Shown here piece by piece: positions 8,176 to 15,679 of a stretch of DNA of 64,000 nt; within the stretch, counting starts at the first letter, position 1, and each line of letters opens with the position of its first letter. The DNA comes from Bacteroidales bacterium (GTDB lineage: Bacteria > Bacteroidota > Bacteroidia > Bacteroidales > UBA932). The notes under the pieces are model-generated. The model was not told where the DNA came from, ran no database searches, and saw only the letters and a program-made list of their open reading frames with translations. The DNA lies in NCBI GenBank assembly GCA_022653675.1, contig JALCST010000010.1, forward strand, positions 1 through 64,000, given 5' to 3'. Both the position numbers and the translations under genes were made by a program.

Positions 8176-9131
8176 TGGAAACGAGGTTAGCAAAGGTGGA
8201 GTTGCAGGAAAAGGACCTTGAACTGGTCGTTTCCGAGAAGACGCTGGGCAGACTCGTAACCAACGCCCAGCAGATCAAAGAACTCGTAACAAGAGCACTG
8301 CCATACTACGACATAGCGAACTACGACGAAAGCAACATCGACCTTGCCAAAAAGGACAAGGCGATGCTTAACAAGGCTGCAAAAGCCCTGACGGCAAAAC
8401 GTATCGAGTTCGAGCGTGAGTTCATGAAGCCTTTCGGCGAGTTCAAGGACGTCATAGGTGACACGGTGAAACTGATATCCGAGTGTTCGGATAAGATCGA
8501 CACGGTTGTGAAACAGAGCGACGAGAGGGCGAGAGAGGAGAAGCGCGCCGTCATCAAAGGATATTTCGACGGCAAGGGCTTTACACTTGTCGGGCTGTCC
8601 AAAATCTTCGACGAGAGATGGCTGAACAAGACCGTCAGGACAAAGGACGTCTTCGCCGATATTGACGCCAGGATCGACAAAATCAACTACGACATAAAGA
8701 CGATAGAGGCGATCGGCGAGGACGTGGACCTGCTGAAATCCATTTACCTCAATACGCTCGATATCAACAGCACGCTACAATATGCCAACACCCTGAAGCA
8801 AAACAGGGAAAGGGCGCAGAGGGAAGCGGAAGAACGGGCACGGAGAGAGGCAGAAGAAAAGGCACGGATGGAAGCAGAGGAGCGGGCCAGAAGGGAAGCG
8901 GAGATCCAGGCTGCACAGAAGGCGGAGACGAAGCCCTGTACCGGGACAGTCCCTGTACAACAAATCCCTGAGCCTACGCCACCTATACAGCAAGAACAGA
9001 ACCAAGAGCAAGAGAAGCCGGCTGAAATCTACATCAGGGCATTCAAGGTAAGGACGACACGGGACAACATCATCGCACTCGGCGACTTCATGAATGCAAA
9101 GGGGATCGAATTTCAAAGAATCGAATTATAA
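8175..9131 (+). CDS. DUF1351-type phage protein with coiled coil
   Basis: A 318-residue protein resembling DUF1351, common beside RecT genes in phages of gut bacteria. Residues 1-200 are helical and charged. Residues 210-245 are a strong coiled coil of repeated EAEERARREAEEKAR blocks. A Pro/Gln linker follows, then a small C-terminal domain starting IYIRAFKVRTTRDNI, which has a beta-alpha look. The biochemical role is unknown; its position suggests help with recombination or replication. Confidence 0.75.
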   Translation: METRLAKVELQEKDLELVVSEKTLGRLVTNAQQIKELVTRALPYYDIANYDESNIDLAKKDKAMLNKAAKALTAKRIEFEREFMKPFGEFKDVIGDTVKLISECSDKIDTVVKQSDERAREEKRAVIKGYFDGKGFTLVGLSKIFDERWLNKTVRTKDVFADIDARIDKINYDIKTIEAIGEDVDLLKSIYLNTLDINSTLQYANTLKQNRERAQREAEERARREAEEKARMEAEERARREAEIQAAQKAETKPCTGTVPVQQIPEPTPPIQQEQNQEQEKPAEIYIRAFKVRTTRDNIIALGDFMNAKGIEFQRIEL

Positions 9132-9137
9132 ACACTA

Positions 9138-9584
9138 ATGGCAATGGAAAAGGAATTAGGGAAAAACATCGAGGCAGGCAATAAAAGGATAGCGTTCCTG
9201 CTCGACAACTGTGACACTTCGGAGGACAAGGAGTACACCAAGCAATACTCCGTTGAAGAACTCACAAAGCTGAAAGAGTCTCTTTCCGAGACGGAAATCA
9301 GGATCAGTGATCTCGAAGAAGAACTGCATGATACGAAGGCGGACTTCAAAGAACGTCTGAAGCCTCTTTATGAAGACAGGGTCACGACGCTCGACGGCCT
9401 GAAAAGAAAGGCCAGGCTGGTAACGGAGAAATGTTACAAGTTCATCGACCAGAAAGCGCGCGAGGTAGGTTACTACAACGAAGCCGGCGACCTCATCGAA
9501 TGCAGGCAGGCATACGCGGACGAATTGCAGGGCAACCTGTTCAAACCCCAATTCGGTAAGACAGGTACGGCAAATGCCAGCTAA
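9138..9584 (+). CDS. Coiled-coil early protein, unknown function
   Basis: A 148-residue, highly charged helical protein; residues 35-85 (KLKESLSETEIRISDLEEEL) form a clear coiled coil. No catalytic motif. Its place between the recombination genes and the 256-aa protein suggests an accessory DNA-metabolism role, but nothing in the sequence proves it. The start could be 9138 or the second ATG at 9144. Confidence 0.65.
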   Translation: MAMEKELGKNIEAGNKRIAFLLDNCDTSEDKEYTKQYSVEELTKLKESLSETEIRISDLEEELHDTKADFKERLKPLYEDRVTTLDGLKRKARLVTEKCYKFIDQKAREVGYYNEAGDLIECRQAYADELQGNLFKPQFGKTGTANAS

Positions 9585-9620
9585 CTTCATGAAACAATAA
9601 ACAATTAAAAAATTAACATC

Positions 9621-10391
9621 ATGAAACAAGAAGAAGAAAATTTTGAAGACGACAAAAAGATTGTGGTTAATCTGCCACAAGGTACGACCAAAGCTGAAGT
9701 AGTCATCCGCAAAGGAGAAGCCCCGGACGAAATCGAGCCAAAGCCGCCTATCCCGCTTGATCTTGAGGGTATGCTCGGTACCACGCTCGAATTTATCACG
9801 AAACGCATTTCAGAGAAAGATCAGATCAACCAGAAGAGATGCAACATCTATGTCGACCGTGAGGAGATAAGCATCACCCTTATCACCAACGAAGACGACG
9901 AATACAAAATGGGCAAAGTAAAGGGTACGTTGAAGACGTCGGCCATTTACGAGTTGTTCGGCATCAACGATAAAGACACGAAATGGGCACCTGCAGACCT
10001 TGGAATGTTCATGAAGATGCACCGGAGTTTCTTCCCGAACAAGACGGAAAACATGTCACTTGTGACAACACTGATGCACTTTACCGCCACAGTGAACAAC
10101 ACGATAGAACGCTCGATGAAAGAGAACGGCGATCATACAGACAACTTCGCCCAGGTAGTAAACTCCAACCTGCCTAAGAGCTTCCACCTTAAACTGCCAA
10201 TCTTCGTAGGCCTGCCGGCAGAGGACATAGAAGTCGAGACCTTCGCCCAGATCAACGGCCGTGAGGTGATTTTCTATCTGCTCTCACCTGCCGCCAACGA
10301 CATCATCGAAGACGCCCGCACCAGTGTCATTGATGACCAGCTGGACAAGATCAAGGCAATAGCTCCAGACATCGTGATATATGAAGTATAA
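9621..10391 (+). CDS. Unknown early phage protein, distantly DUF2303-like
   Basis: A 256-residue protein with an acidic N-terminus and a Pro-rich linker (PPIPLDLEGML) near 45. The C-terminal half (SFHLKLPIFVGLP, then a VIFYLLSPAANDIIEDA segment) loosely recalls the end of DUF2303 phage proteins, which sit in recombination clusters. That match is by eye and uncertain. The structured RNA at 10392 begins directly after its stop, so the end of this message carries that element. Confidence 0.65.
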   Translation: MKQEEENFEDDKKIVVNLPQGTTKAEVVIRKGEAPDEIEPKPPIPLDLEGMLGTTLEFITKRISEKDQINQKRCNIYVDREEISITLITNEDDEYKMGKVKGTLKTSAIYELFGINDKDTKWAPADLGMFMKMHRSFFPNKTENMSLVTTLMHFTATVNNTIERSMKENGDHTDNFAQVVNSNLPKSFHLKLPIFVGLPAEDIEVETFAQINGREVIFYLLSPAANDIIEDARTSVIDDQLDKIKAIAPDIVIYEV

Positions 10392-10504
10392 AGGGTTGGC
10401 GCCCCGTCCTAAATCACGCCGAGAGCTTTCATAGTTTAAGTTTAGATTTTGGCAGCCCGGAAAGACGGGCAGGTACGGCAACCTTGACCGGTTACCGTAT
10501 CACA
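10392..10504 (+). ncRNA. Structured RNA element, copy A
   Basis: Starts at a gene's TAA stop with AAAGGGTTG. Two helices are clear: GCCCG/CGGGC (10455-10470) around a GAAAGA loop, and GGTACGG/CCGTATC (10472-10501) enclosing AACC/GGTT and the conserved core CCTTGACCGG. The 10758-10853 element has the same order and the same loop sequences, but several helix pairs are changed together. That pattern points to RNA structure rather than coding. I do not recognise the family. Confidence 0.7.
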
Positions 10505-10520
10505 ACTAAAATGAACGAAT

Positions 10521-10757
10521 ATGAGACCATTTAACTTGGAACAGGCAAAAGCTGGTGCTAAAATATGCACCCGCGAAGGAGGTAAGGCAAGGATACTTGC
10601 CTTTGATATAGATGCTTATATTTCGCCGATAGCTGCCGCATATTGTCGCACAGACTATCCGAAACGTGGAGAAATTGTCGCTACTTATCAAAATGATGGT
10701 CATTATTTATCAAACGGAAAAGAGGATGAAATTGATTTGATGATGGCGGACGATTAA
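10521..10757 (+). CDS. Small conserved phage protein (78 aa)
   Basis: A 78-residue protein beginning RPFNLEQAKAGAKICTREG and continuing KARILAFD. This start, with a Gln-Ala-Lys-Ala-Gly stretch and a strand after a GGKAR turn, looks like a family of small Bacteroidota proteins of unknown role. No HTH or membrane segment. It lies alone between the two copies of the structured RNA element, and its own stop is where the second copy begins. That makes it the best candidate for regulation by those RNAs. Confidence 0.65.
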   Translation: MRPFNLEQAKAGAKICTREGGKARILAFDIDAYISPIAAAYCRTDYPKRGEIVATYQNDGHYLSNGKEDEIDLMMADD

Positions 10758-10853
10758 AGGGTTGACGGCCCTCATACCGTCGTGATTTTGATTATGCAAT
10801 GGCAGCTGGAAAGACAGCATGGTGCGGTCGCCTTGACCGGAGACCGTACCACG
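10758..10853 (+). ncRNA. Structured RNA element, copy B
   Basis: Second copy of the element at 10392. It begins at the stop of the 78-aa gene with AAAGGGTTG. Helices: GACGG/CCGTC near the 5' end, GCTG/CAGC (10805-10818) around the same GAAAGA loop, and GGTGCGGTC/GACCGTACC (10821-10850) around the same CCTTGACCGG core. Helix 1 is four pairs here and five in copy A, and several pairs differ compensatorily. A 32-codon frame in copy B is not kept in copy A, which argues against coding. Confidence 0.7.
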
Positions 10854-10899
10854 AAGTAAGGATGTTAAAAAAAATCATTGGGGTCTCTTTATTTCGGGG

Positions 10900-10919
10900 A
10901 GTCGCCCCTAACAGCGACT
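10900..10919 (+). other. Hairpin abutting the tRNA-Leu-like element
   Basis: AGTCGC at 10900-10905 pairs with GCGACT at 10914-10919 around an 8-base loop. One base later the acceptor stem of the tRNA-like element begins. A hairpin in the same position lies one base upstream of the tRNA at 22964. There is no T-run, so it is not a simple terminator; it may be a leader or processing element. Confidence 0.55.
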
Positions 10920-10920
10920 T

Positions 10921-11034
10921 GGCCGGGTGGCGGAATTGGTAGACGCTGACGACGAGGAGAGAAATACATAGGAAGTCAGGCCGAATGAGAGCTTAGAAGG
11001 GTATTTCGTGCAGGTCCGAGTCCTGCCCCGGCCA
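10921..11034 (+). ncRNA. tRNA-Leu-like element lacking a normal anticodon arm
   Basis: The acceptor stem is perfect (GGCCGGG 10921-10927 with CCCGGCC 11027-11033, discriminator A). The T arm is perfect (GCAGG/CCTGC, loop TCCGAGT), and the D arm is tRNA-Leu-like (GCG...CGC around a loop with GG). The middle is 63 bases and forms no anticodon arm. Instead TGAC (10947) pairs with GTCA (10975), and GAAATAC (10961) pairs with GTATTTC (11001), in interleaved order, which is pseudoknot topology. At 114 bases it is longer than a tRNA-Leu. Acceptor and T arms look under selection. Confidence 0.65.
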
Positions 11035-11052
11035 CTTAAGATTAATAAGAAT

Positions 11053-11433
11053 ATGATTACAACAAAAGAGTTGAAACGATCCCTAAAAGAAAAAGGGTTC
11101 ATACCGCATTTCGAGTGCGAAAGCTGGGGATCATCAATCTTAATAATGCGAAAAGACGGCAAGGCGTTTTGCAGGATGTATCGTTATACAGATGACCCCA
11201 AGACCGTATATTTTTCTTCACTAAGCGTTGATGAATCGGTAAGGCGCAGAGCGCTTGGAACAAAAATCCTCAAGGCAGCTGAGGAGATCGCCGCTTCTTC
11301 AGGTGCAAAGGCCCTCTGTCTATCCGCCGACAGGACGCAGTGGATGCACGCCTGGTACCAACGCTCCGGCTTCGTCGACTTTGCCGACAACAGGGACGCG
11401 GAAAACTCCGTCTGGATGCAAAAAGCACTGTAA
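11053..11433 (+). CDS. GNAT-family N-acetyltransferase
   Basis: A 126-residue protein with a GNAT core: strand FSSLSVDESV, then RRRALGTKILKAAEEIA (the acetyl-CoA pyrophosphate-binding motif, slightly degenerate), a second strand ALCLSADRTQ, and the closing WYQRSGF motif. GNATs acetylate amino groups on proteins, small molecules or aminoacyl-tRNAs; the substrate is unknown here. I use the ATG at 11053, after the tRNA-like element, because an upstream start at 11008 would run through its T arm. It is separated from the helicase gene by two bases. Confidence 0.8.
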   Translation: MITTKELKRSLKEKGFIPHFECESWGSSILIMRKDGKAFCRMYRYTDDPKTVYFSSLSVDESVRRRALGTKILKAAEEIAASSGAKALCLSADRTQWMHAWYQRSGFVDFADNRDAENSVWMQKAL

Positions 11434-11435
11434 TC

Positions 11436-12827
11436 ATGATCACTCTACGACAGAACCAGATCGAGCCGGTGCAGAAGGCGATAGACTTCTTCAAGGAGAA
11501 GAAGCCAAGGCCGAGCCTCATAGTGCTGCCGACAGCTTGGGGCAAATCCATACTCACGGCCTATGTGGCGAAAAACAGCACTGACAAGCTGCTTGTCCTG
11601 CAACCGTCAAAGGAACTGCTTGAACAGAACTACTCGAAATACCAGGTTCTCTGCGGCGGCATGGCGATGAACTCGGCGATCTATTCGGCCTCTTTCAACC
11701 GCAAGGAGATAGCGCAGATAACCTATGCCACGATCGGAAGCATAAAGTCATGCGGACAGAAGTTCAAGGAAATGGGCTTCACCAAGATGCTCATCGACGA
11801 GGCACACCTCTACCCGCGCGAAGCCGACAGCATGCTGGGCACGTTCCTTTCCGACAGCGGCATCACGCACGTCCTCGGCATCACCGCCACGCCCCTGAAG
11901 CTGCAGACGAACTACGACATGTACGGCTCGCGTTACAGCAAGCTCGTCATGCTGACTTCGCGCAGCAAGAAAGGCAACTTCTACAAGGACATCATCTGTG
12001 TCGGGCAGGTGCAGGAGATGGTAGAATACGGCTACTGGAGCAAACTGAGATACGAAAGCGTCTCCTTCGACGGCAGCCTGCTGGTCTACAACACCTCAAA
12101 AAGCGAATTCACGGAAGAGAGCGTCAAGGCTGCATATAATGCGAACAATATCAATAACGGCATAATCGACGCCCTGGACAGGAACAAAGACCGCAAGCAC
12201 ATACTTGTATTCGTCCCTTCCGTCCGGGAAGCGATAGCTTTTGCCAAGAGGTACGGGAACTCGGCCGTCATTTACGGCGACATGGACAAGAAAGAGAGGG
12301 CAAAGGTGATAGCGGATTTCAGGCAAGGCAGGATCAGGACCATTTTCAACGTCAGGGTGCTGTCCACAGGCTTTGATTATACGGGCATAGACTGTATAAT
12401 ACTCGGCATCTCGACCGCCTCGATAGCATTATACTACCAGGTCATCGGGAGAGCCACACGCATTGACCCGTGCAAGGATGACGCCCTGATAATCGACTTC
12501 GGAGGCAATGTGGACCGTTTCGGCCGTGTCGAAGACATCGTTTTCGAGAAGGGCACCATCTGGCGCATGTTCGGCACCGGCGGGAGACTCCTGTCCGGCA
12601 TCCCGGTAACCGACATCGGGAAAATCACACATACGGACGTAAGCCGCATTGAACATAAGAGGGCCGAGGAGAGGAAGAAGGCCGTCGAGCTTATGCCTTT
12701 TGGCAAATACAAAGGGGAAAAGATAGTCTCCATTCCGCGCGGGTACCGTGAATGGTGCCTGCAAAACTTCGAATGGGGTACCGATAAAAGACAATTAAAA
12801 CAATCACTGATAGATTCTTTGCAATGA
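11436..12827 (+). CDS. Superfamily 2 DEAD/DEAH-type helicase
   Basis: A 463-residue ATP-dependent helicase. Motifs in order: I as LPTAWGKSIL near residue 30, II LIDEAH near 120, III GITATP near 150, a RecA-like second domain with FNVRVLSTGFD near 310, and VI YYQVIGRATR near 335. In motif I the usual TGxGKS is AWGKS. Type-I-restriction-like or UvsW-like phage helicases have this shape and help replication or recombination. The C-terminal MPFGKYKGEKI resembles a small DUF3820-type module. The start at 11436 is chosen because longer versions read into the GNAT gene. Confidence 0.9.
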   Translation: MITLRQNQIEPVQKAIDFFKEKKPRPSLIVLPTAWGKSILTAYVAKNSTDKLLVLQPSKELLEQNYSKYQVLCGGMAMNSAIYSASFNRKEIAQITYATIGSIKSCGQKFKEMGFTKMLIDEAHLYPREADSMLGTFLSDSGITHVLGITATPLKLQTNYDMYGSRYSKLVMLTSRSKKGNFYKDIICVGQVQEMVEYGYWSKLRYESVSFDGSLLVYNTSKSEFTEESVKAAYNANNINNGIIDALDRNKDRKHILVFVPSVREAIAFAKRYGNSAVIYGDMDKKERAKVIADFRQGRIRTIFNVRVLSTGFDYTGIDCIILGISTASIALYYQVIGRATRIDPCKDDALIIDFGGNVDRFGRVEDIVFEKGTIWRMFGTGGRLLSGIPVTDIGKITHTDVSRIEHKRAEERKKAVELMPFGKYKGEKIVSIPRGYREWCLQNFEWGTDKRQLKQSLIDSLQ

Positions 12828-13204
12828 CAATAGATGAATTCACGAAGGAACTGTCCTCGATGCAGGACTACCTCGAAATAACGACGTCGAACAACGGCGA
12901 CGAACTGACGGACCGTCTGGCCCAACTGAATGTCTACCTTGCACGAAGCGGCAAGCTCTTGGCGGACGCAAAGGCCATACAGGAGGCAAAGACCGCCGAA
13001 GTGTTCGGGGCCTACTTCAGCCAGATCACCAAGATGCCAGCCACCATAGCGCAGAAATTCATTCAGGCGCAGACCAAGGACATCAACTACATCGTCAACT
13101 GGGCGGAGCGCGTCAACCGTGCCATCGTTCACCAGGGCGACAACATACGTACCCAGATATCGTTCGAGAAAGAAAACCTCAGGCTCACGAAGTCGGGATA
13201 TTGA
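12824..13204 (+). CDS. Unknown helical early protein
   Basis: A 126-residue soluble, mostly helical protein coupled to the helicase by an ATGA overlap. The region LADAKAIQEAKTAEVFGAYF and the segment with QAQTKDINYIVNWAERVN look like amphipathic helices of a small bundle. No catalytic or DNA-binding motif is visible. Placement between the helicase and the replication initiator points to replication or recombination, possibly as an adaptor; this is inference from context. Confidence 0.65.
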   Translation: MTIDEFTKELSSMQDYLEITTSNNGDELTDRLAQLNVYLARSGKLLADAKAIQEAKTAEVFGAYFSQITKMPATIAQKFIQAQTKDINYIVNWAERVNRAIVHQGDNIRTQISFEKENLRLTKSGY

Positions 13205-13205
13205 T

Positions 13206-14249
13206 ATGCCAGGAGACAGATTCATATTCCACGCTACATGGAGCAAATCCATCAAGGATATGCCTGTCGAATCCAAGGCGGCCATATACGACGCTGCGGT
13301 GAGCTACGGACTTGAAGGTATCGTGCCGGAGCTTGATCCCGTATGTTCGGCTGCCTTCGCTTTCATCAAGGCGGATATCGACGCCGACAACGAGCGTTTG
13401 GAAGCGGCGGCAGAGGTACACCGTATCTGCGGGGCGAAAGGCGGACGGCCAAGGAAAAACCAAAATAACCAAAATGGTTTTCAGGAATCGGAAAACACTA
13501 CTGATGAGGTCACTACCGGACACGGCCAAACGGACAAAAACCAAAATGGTTCTGAGAAAACCAAAATAACCAAAATGGTTTCCGAAAACCAAAATGGTTT
13601 CTCAAAAGAAACGCCCGAAACGCACAAGACTGAAAACAAGACAGATAGTAAAAACCAAAATGGTTCTGGAAACCAAAATAACCAAAATGGTTTTTGCTCC
13701 GGCAAAAAGGTGCTTCCTTCCCCGTCTTCTCTTTCCCCCGAACCCCAATCTTTTCTTACTCCAGAATCTTCTCTAAAAACCGAAAAAAGCAGAGAAAGGA
13801 TCCCCCTATGGGGGGATGGGAAAGAGAGCAAAAAGGGAACGGCCCAGGATGTTACAGCTACGCCATTCCCCGAAAGCCTGAGCGACAAGGCCGCAAAGAT
13901 CGACTATGAGGGGCTGATGCGGTATTACAACACGACCTTTGCGGGCAAGCTGCCGGAGATGACGAAGATGACCGAACAGCGCAGGAAAGCCGTACGGGCA
14001 AGGGTGGCCCAATACGGGAAACGCTCGATCATGACGGCTTTCAGGGAAGTCCTGCAGTGCAGCTTCCTTCTCGGCGACAACGATAACGGATGGCGTGCGG
14101 ATTTCGACTTCATCTTTCAGGCGAAGTCGTTCACGAGGCTGCTCGAAGGCTCCTACGAACGTAAGCCGGCAAGGGCTTCCACCAGAAGCCCGTCAGGACA
14201 AAGGGAATTCTACAATGATTCGGTGCAAAAATATGATAACAGGTTATAA
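13206..14249 (+). CDS. Phage replication initiator-like protein (DUF6291-type N-terminus)
   Basis: A 347-residue protein. Residues 1-80 (DRFIFHATWSKSIKDMP, then AAIYDAAVSYGLEG and AFAFIKADIDADN) match the DUF6291 family of phage and plasmid proteins linked to replication. Residues 80-165 are a low-complexity linker rich in NQN(N/G) produced by DNA iterons. Residues 225-325 are a compact domain (LMRYYNTTFAG then TKMTEQRRKAVRARVAQYG) typical of phage replication proteins that act with a DnaC-like loader. The order resembles lambda O/P. The ATG at 13206 follows the previous stop by one base. Confidence 0.8.
   Translation: MPGDRFIFHATWSKSIKDMPVESKAAIYDAAVSYGLEGIVPELDPVCSAAFAFIKADIDADNERLEAAAEVHRICGAKGGRPRKNQNNQNGFQESENTTDEVTTGHGQTDKNQNGSEKTKITKMVSENQNGFSKETPETHKTENKTDSKNQNGSGNQNNQNGFCSGKKVLPSPSSLSPEPQSFLTPESSLKTEKSRERIPLWGDGKESKKGTAQDVTATPFPESLSDKAAKIDYEGLMRYYNTTFAGKLPEMTKMTEQRRKAVRARVAQYGKRSIMTAFREVLQCSFLLGDNDNGWRADFDFIFQAKSFTRLLEGSYERKPARASTRSPSGQREFYNDSVQKYDNRL
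13458..13693 (+). repeat. Iterons inside the initiator gene, candidate replication origin
   Basis: Nine copies of AACCAAAAT(A/G) start near 13458, 13467, 13539, 13559, 13568, 13587, 13653, 13671 and 13680. Six are the partly palindromic 13-mer AACCAAAATGGTT. Several neighbouring copies start 9 bases apart, others about 18-19. Origins made of direct repeats inside the initiator gene are known from lambda O and similar phages. Identity at the DNA level suggests a protein-binding array rather than protein repeats only. Confidence 0.7.
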
Positions 14250-14258
14250 ATCAAAGAT

Positions 14259-14987
14259 ATGGATATTAAGACGATATTGGACGAAATAGACGCAAACGTG
14301 GGCATAAGGCGCAGCCACGTATGCCTTGACAACGAAGATACGGCTTTCAAGTACTTCGTGGGCATCGCAAATCACCTGCTTATGCCGGAAGGCAAAAAAT
14401 ATGACGCCGAGCCACTCAGAGAGGCGATCACGACGATGATACGCTGGACATACATGATCCCGGAAAGCGACCTGTCGTTCACAAAGGGGATAGTCCTGCG
14501 CGGTCATACCGGCTGCGGGAAAACCTTTCTGATGCGCACTTTCGCCTATTTCCTGAAACTCGACGAGCAGCAATATCACTCTAATGGCCACTGCTTGGAT
14601 CTGCGCTTAAAGATAGTCAACGCGCGGCGGATTTCCGGCGAGTACCAGGATGCGAACGCCGGAGGAATAGGCGTGATACTAAAATACTCGGCGGCACCTT
14701 TCCTGTGCATCGACGATATCGGGGCCGAGGCTACGTATTCCAACTCGTTCGGCAACCAGCTCAACGTCATTGACGAGATAATCGACAGACGCTTGGAAAG
14801 CGCCCTGCTTACGTTCGGCACGACAAATCTCGGGACATTCGTGAAGGACAAGAACACCGGGGCTGGTTACGATAGCCGTACCGTGAGCCGTATCGGCGCG
14901 CTGTTCAACATCGTTCCTATCAACAACGAGAAAGACTACAGATTAGCACGCGCTCTTCAACATAAAGGCTGTGAATCACATACATAA
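14259..14987 (+). CDS. DnaC-like AAA+ ATPase (helicase loader)
   Basis: A 242-residue ATPase. Walker A is LRGHTGCGKTFLMRTF near residue 78, Walker B FLCIDDIGAE near 150, and sensor I LLTFGTTNLGTF near 185. The arginine-finger region SRTVSRIGALFNIV near 207 is typical of DnaC/DnaI-type proteins. It probably loads the host replicative helicase at the phage origin. Immediately downstream of the initiator-like gene, giving a lambda O/P-type module. The ATG at 14259 follows the initiator stop by nine bases. Confidence 0.88.
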   Translation: MDIKTILDEIDANVGIRRSHVCLDNEDTAFKYFVGIANHLLMPEGKKYDAEPLREAITTMIRWTYMIPESDLSFTKGIVLRGHTGCGKTFLMRTFAYFLKLDEQQYHSNGHCLDLRLKIVNARRISGEYQDANAGGIGVILKYSAAPFLCIDDIGAEATYSNSFGNQLNVIDEIIDRRLESALLTFGTTNLGTFVKDKNTGAGYDSRTVSRIGALFNIVPINNEKDYRLARALQHKGCESHT

Positions 14988-14999
14988 ATTTTAATACCA

Positions 15000-15296
15000 A
15001 TGGGAAAAAACAGAATATGCCCGGACGTGTTCGATAAACGTCTTGAAGAATGGATCAAAGACAAAATCATTTGCACCCCCTCTGCCCCAAAAGGAATGCG
15101 CTATAAACGCACCCCTTATGACAGCTTACGCGAGAACGGTAACTTGAATGTCCCGTTTATCAAAAGTGAATTTGACAAGATAGGCAAGCATGAATCGAAG
15201 CTCCCAAGGAACCAGCGCGACGCCATAGTCCTGCTCGTTCTCAAGGTTGTAGCGGATATCAATAAAGAAACAAAAACTAAAGATAATGGACAGTAA
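15000..15296 (+). CDS. Unknown early protein (98 aa)
   Basis: A basic 98-residue protein with no recognised family. The segment PSAPKGMRYKRTPYDSLRENG is Lys/Arg/Pro-rich and could contact nucleic acid. The C-terminal part (RDAIVLLVLKVVADI) is a hydrophobic helix, too short and amphipathic for certain membrane insertion. Starts 13 bases after the DnaC-like gene and overlaps the next gene by 11 bases. Confidence 0.55.
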   Translation: MGKNRICPDVFDKRLEEWIKDKIICTPSAPKGMRYKRTPYDSLRENGNLNVPFIKSEFDKIGKHESKLPRNQRDAIVLLVLKVVADINKETKTKDNGQ

Positions 15297-15471
15297 GACA
15301 TTTTTAGACGCCGTAAGTGAGATGCGCAATGCGCAGAAGGAGTATTTCCGCAGACATGACTACATGGTACTCCTGAAATGCAAGAAACTGGAGAAAAAGG
15401 TCGATGAGTTACTGAAAGGATTTACGGCAACCGACAGGAAAAAAGAGGACCGAACCCTGTTTAACCAATAA
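15286..15471 (+). CDS. Small charged helical protein (61 aa)
   Basis: A 61-residue protein with a long amphipathic helix (FLDAVSEMRNAQKEYFRRHD then KKLEKKVDELLKG). It overlaps the end of the previous gene by 11 bases, so translation is probably coupled. No family recognised. The composition resembles small phage modulators that dimerise by coiled coil; this is only a suggestion. Confidence 0.55.
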   Translation: MDSKTFLDAVSEMRNAQKEYFRRHDYMVLLKCKKLEKKVDELLKGFTATDRKKEDRTLFNQ

Positions 15472-15484
15472 AAGACACTGACAC

Positions 15485-15679
15485 ATGGATACCATAACAA
15501 ACGATGACATCCCCCAGGTATGCAGGCACTGTGACGAACGCTCCATATACACCATAAAAGGCTGGCACAAAGGCGTCAAGGAAATCATCGACAAAGTAGA
15601 ATACTGCGAATATTACCATCAATCCATCGGCAGGGACCTTCTTCTGTTCCCTACCGTATGCAGACACCAGAAGCAATAA
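15485..15679 (+). CDS. Small Cys/His protein, possibly zinc-binding (64 aa)
   Basis: A 64-residue protein with CRHC near residue 13, one Cys-Glu-Tyr-Tyr-His cluster near 41 and CRH near the end. Four Cys and four His in so short a chain suggest a zinc-stabilised fold, which is inference. Such small proteins are common in early phage operons. Its stop overlaps the next start as TAATG. Confidence 0.55.
   Translation: MDTITNDDIPQVCRHCDERSIYTIKGWHKGVKEIIDKVEYCEYYHQSIGRDLLLFPTVCRHQKQ

Noticed and set aside
10758-10860. A 32-codon GTT-started frame inside RNA copy B
   Set aside because: The frame is broken in copy A after five codons while the helices are kept, so RNA structure explains the conservation better.
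13458-13693. CRISPR array
   Set aside because: The repeats are only 9-13 bases and the spacing is 9 or ~19; no spacers of CRISPR length and no cas genes.
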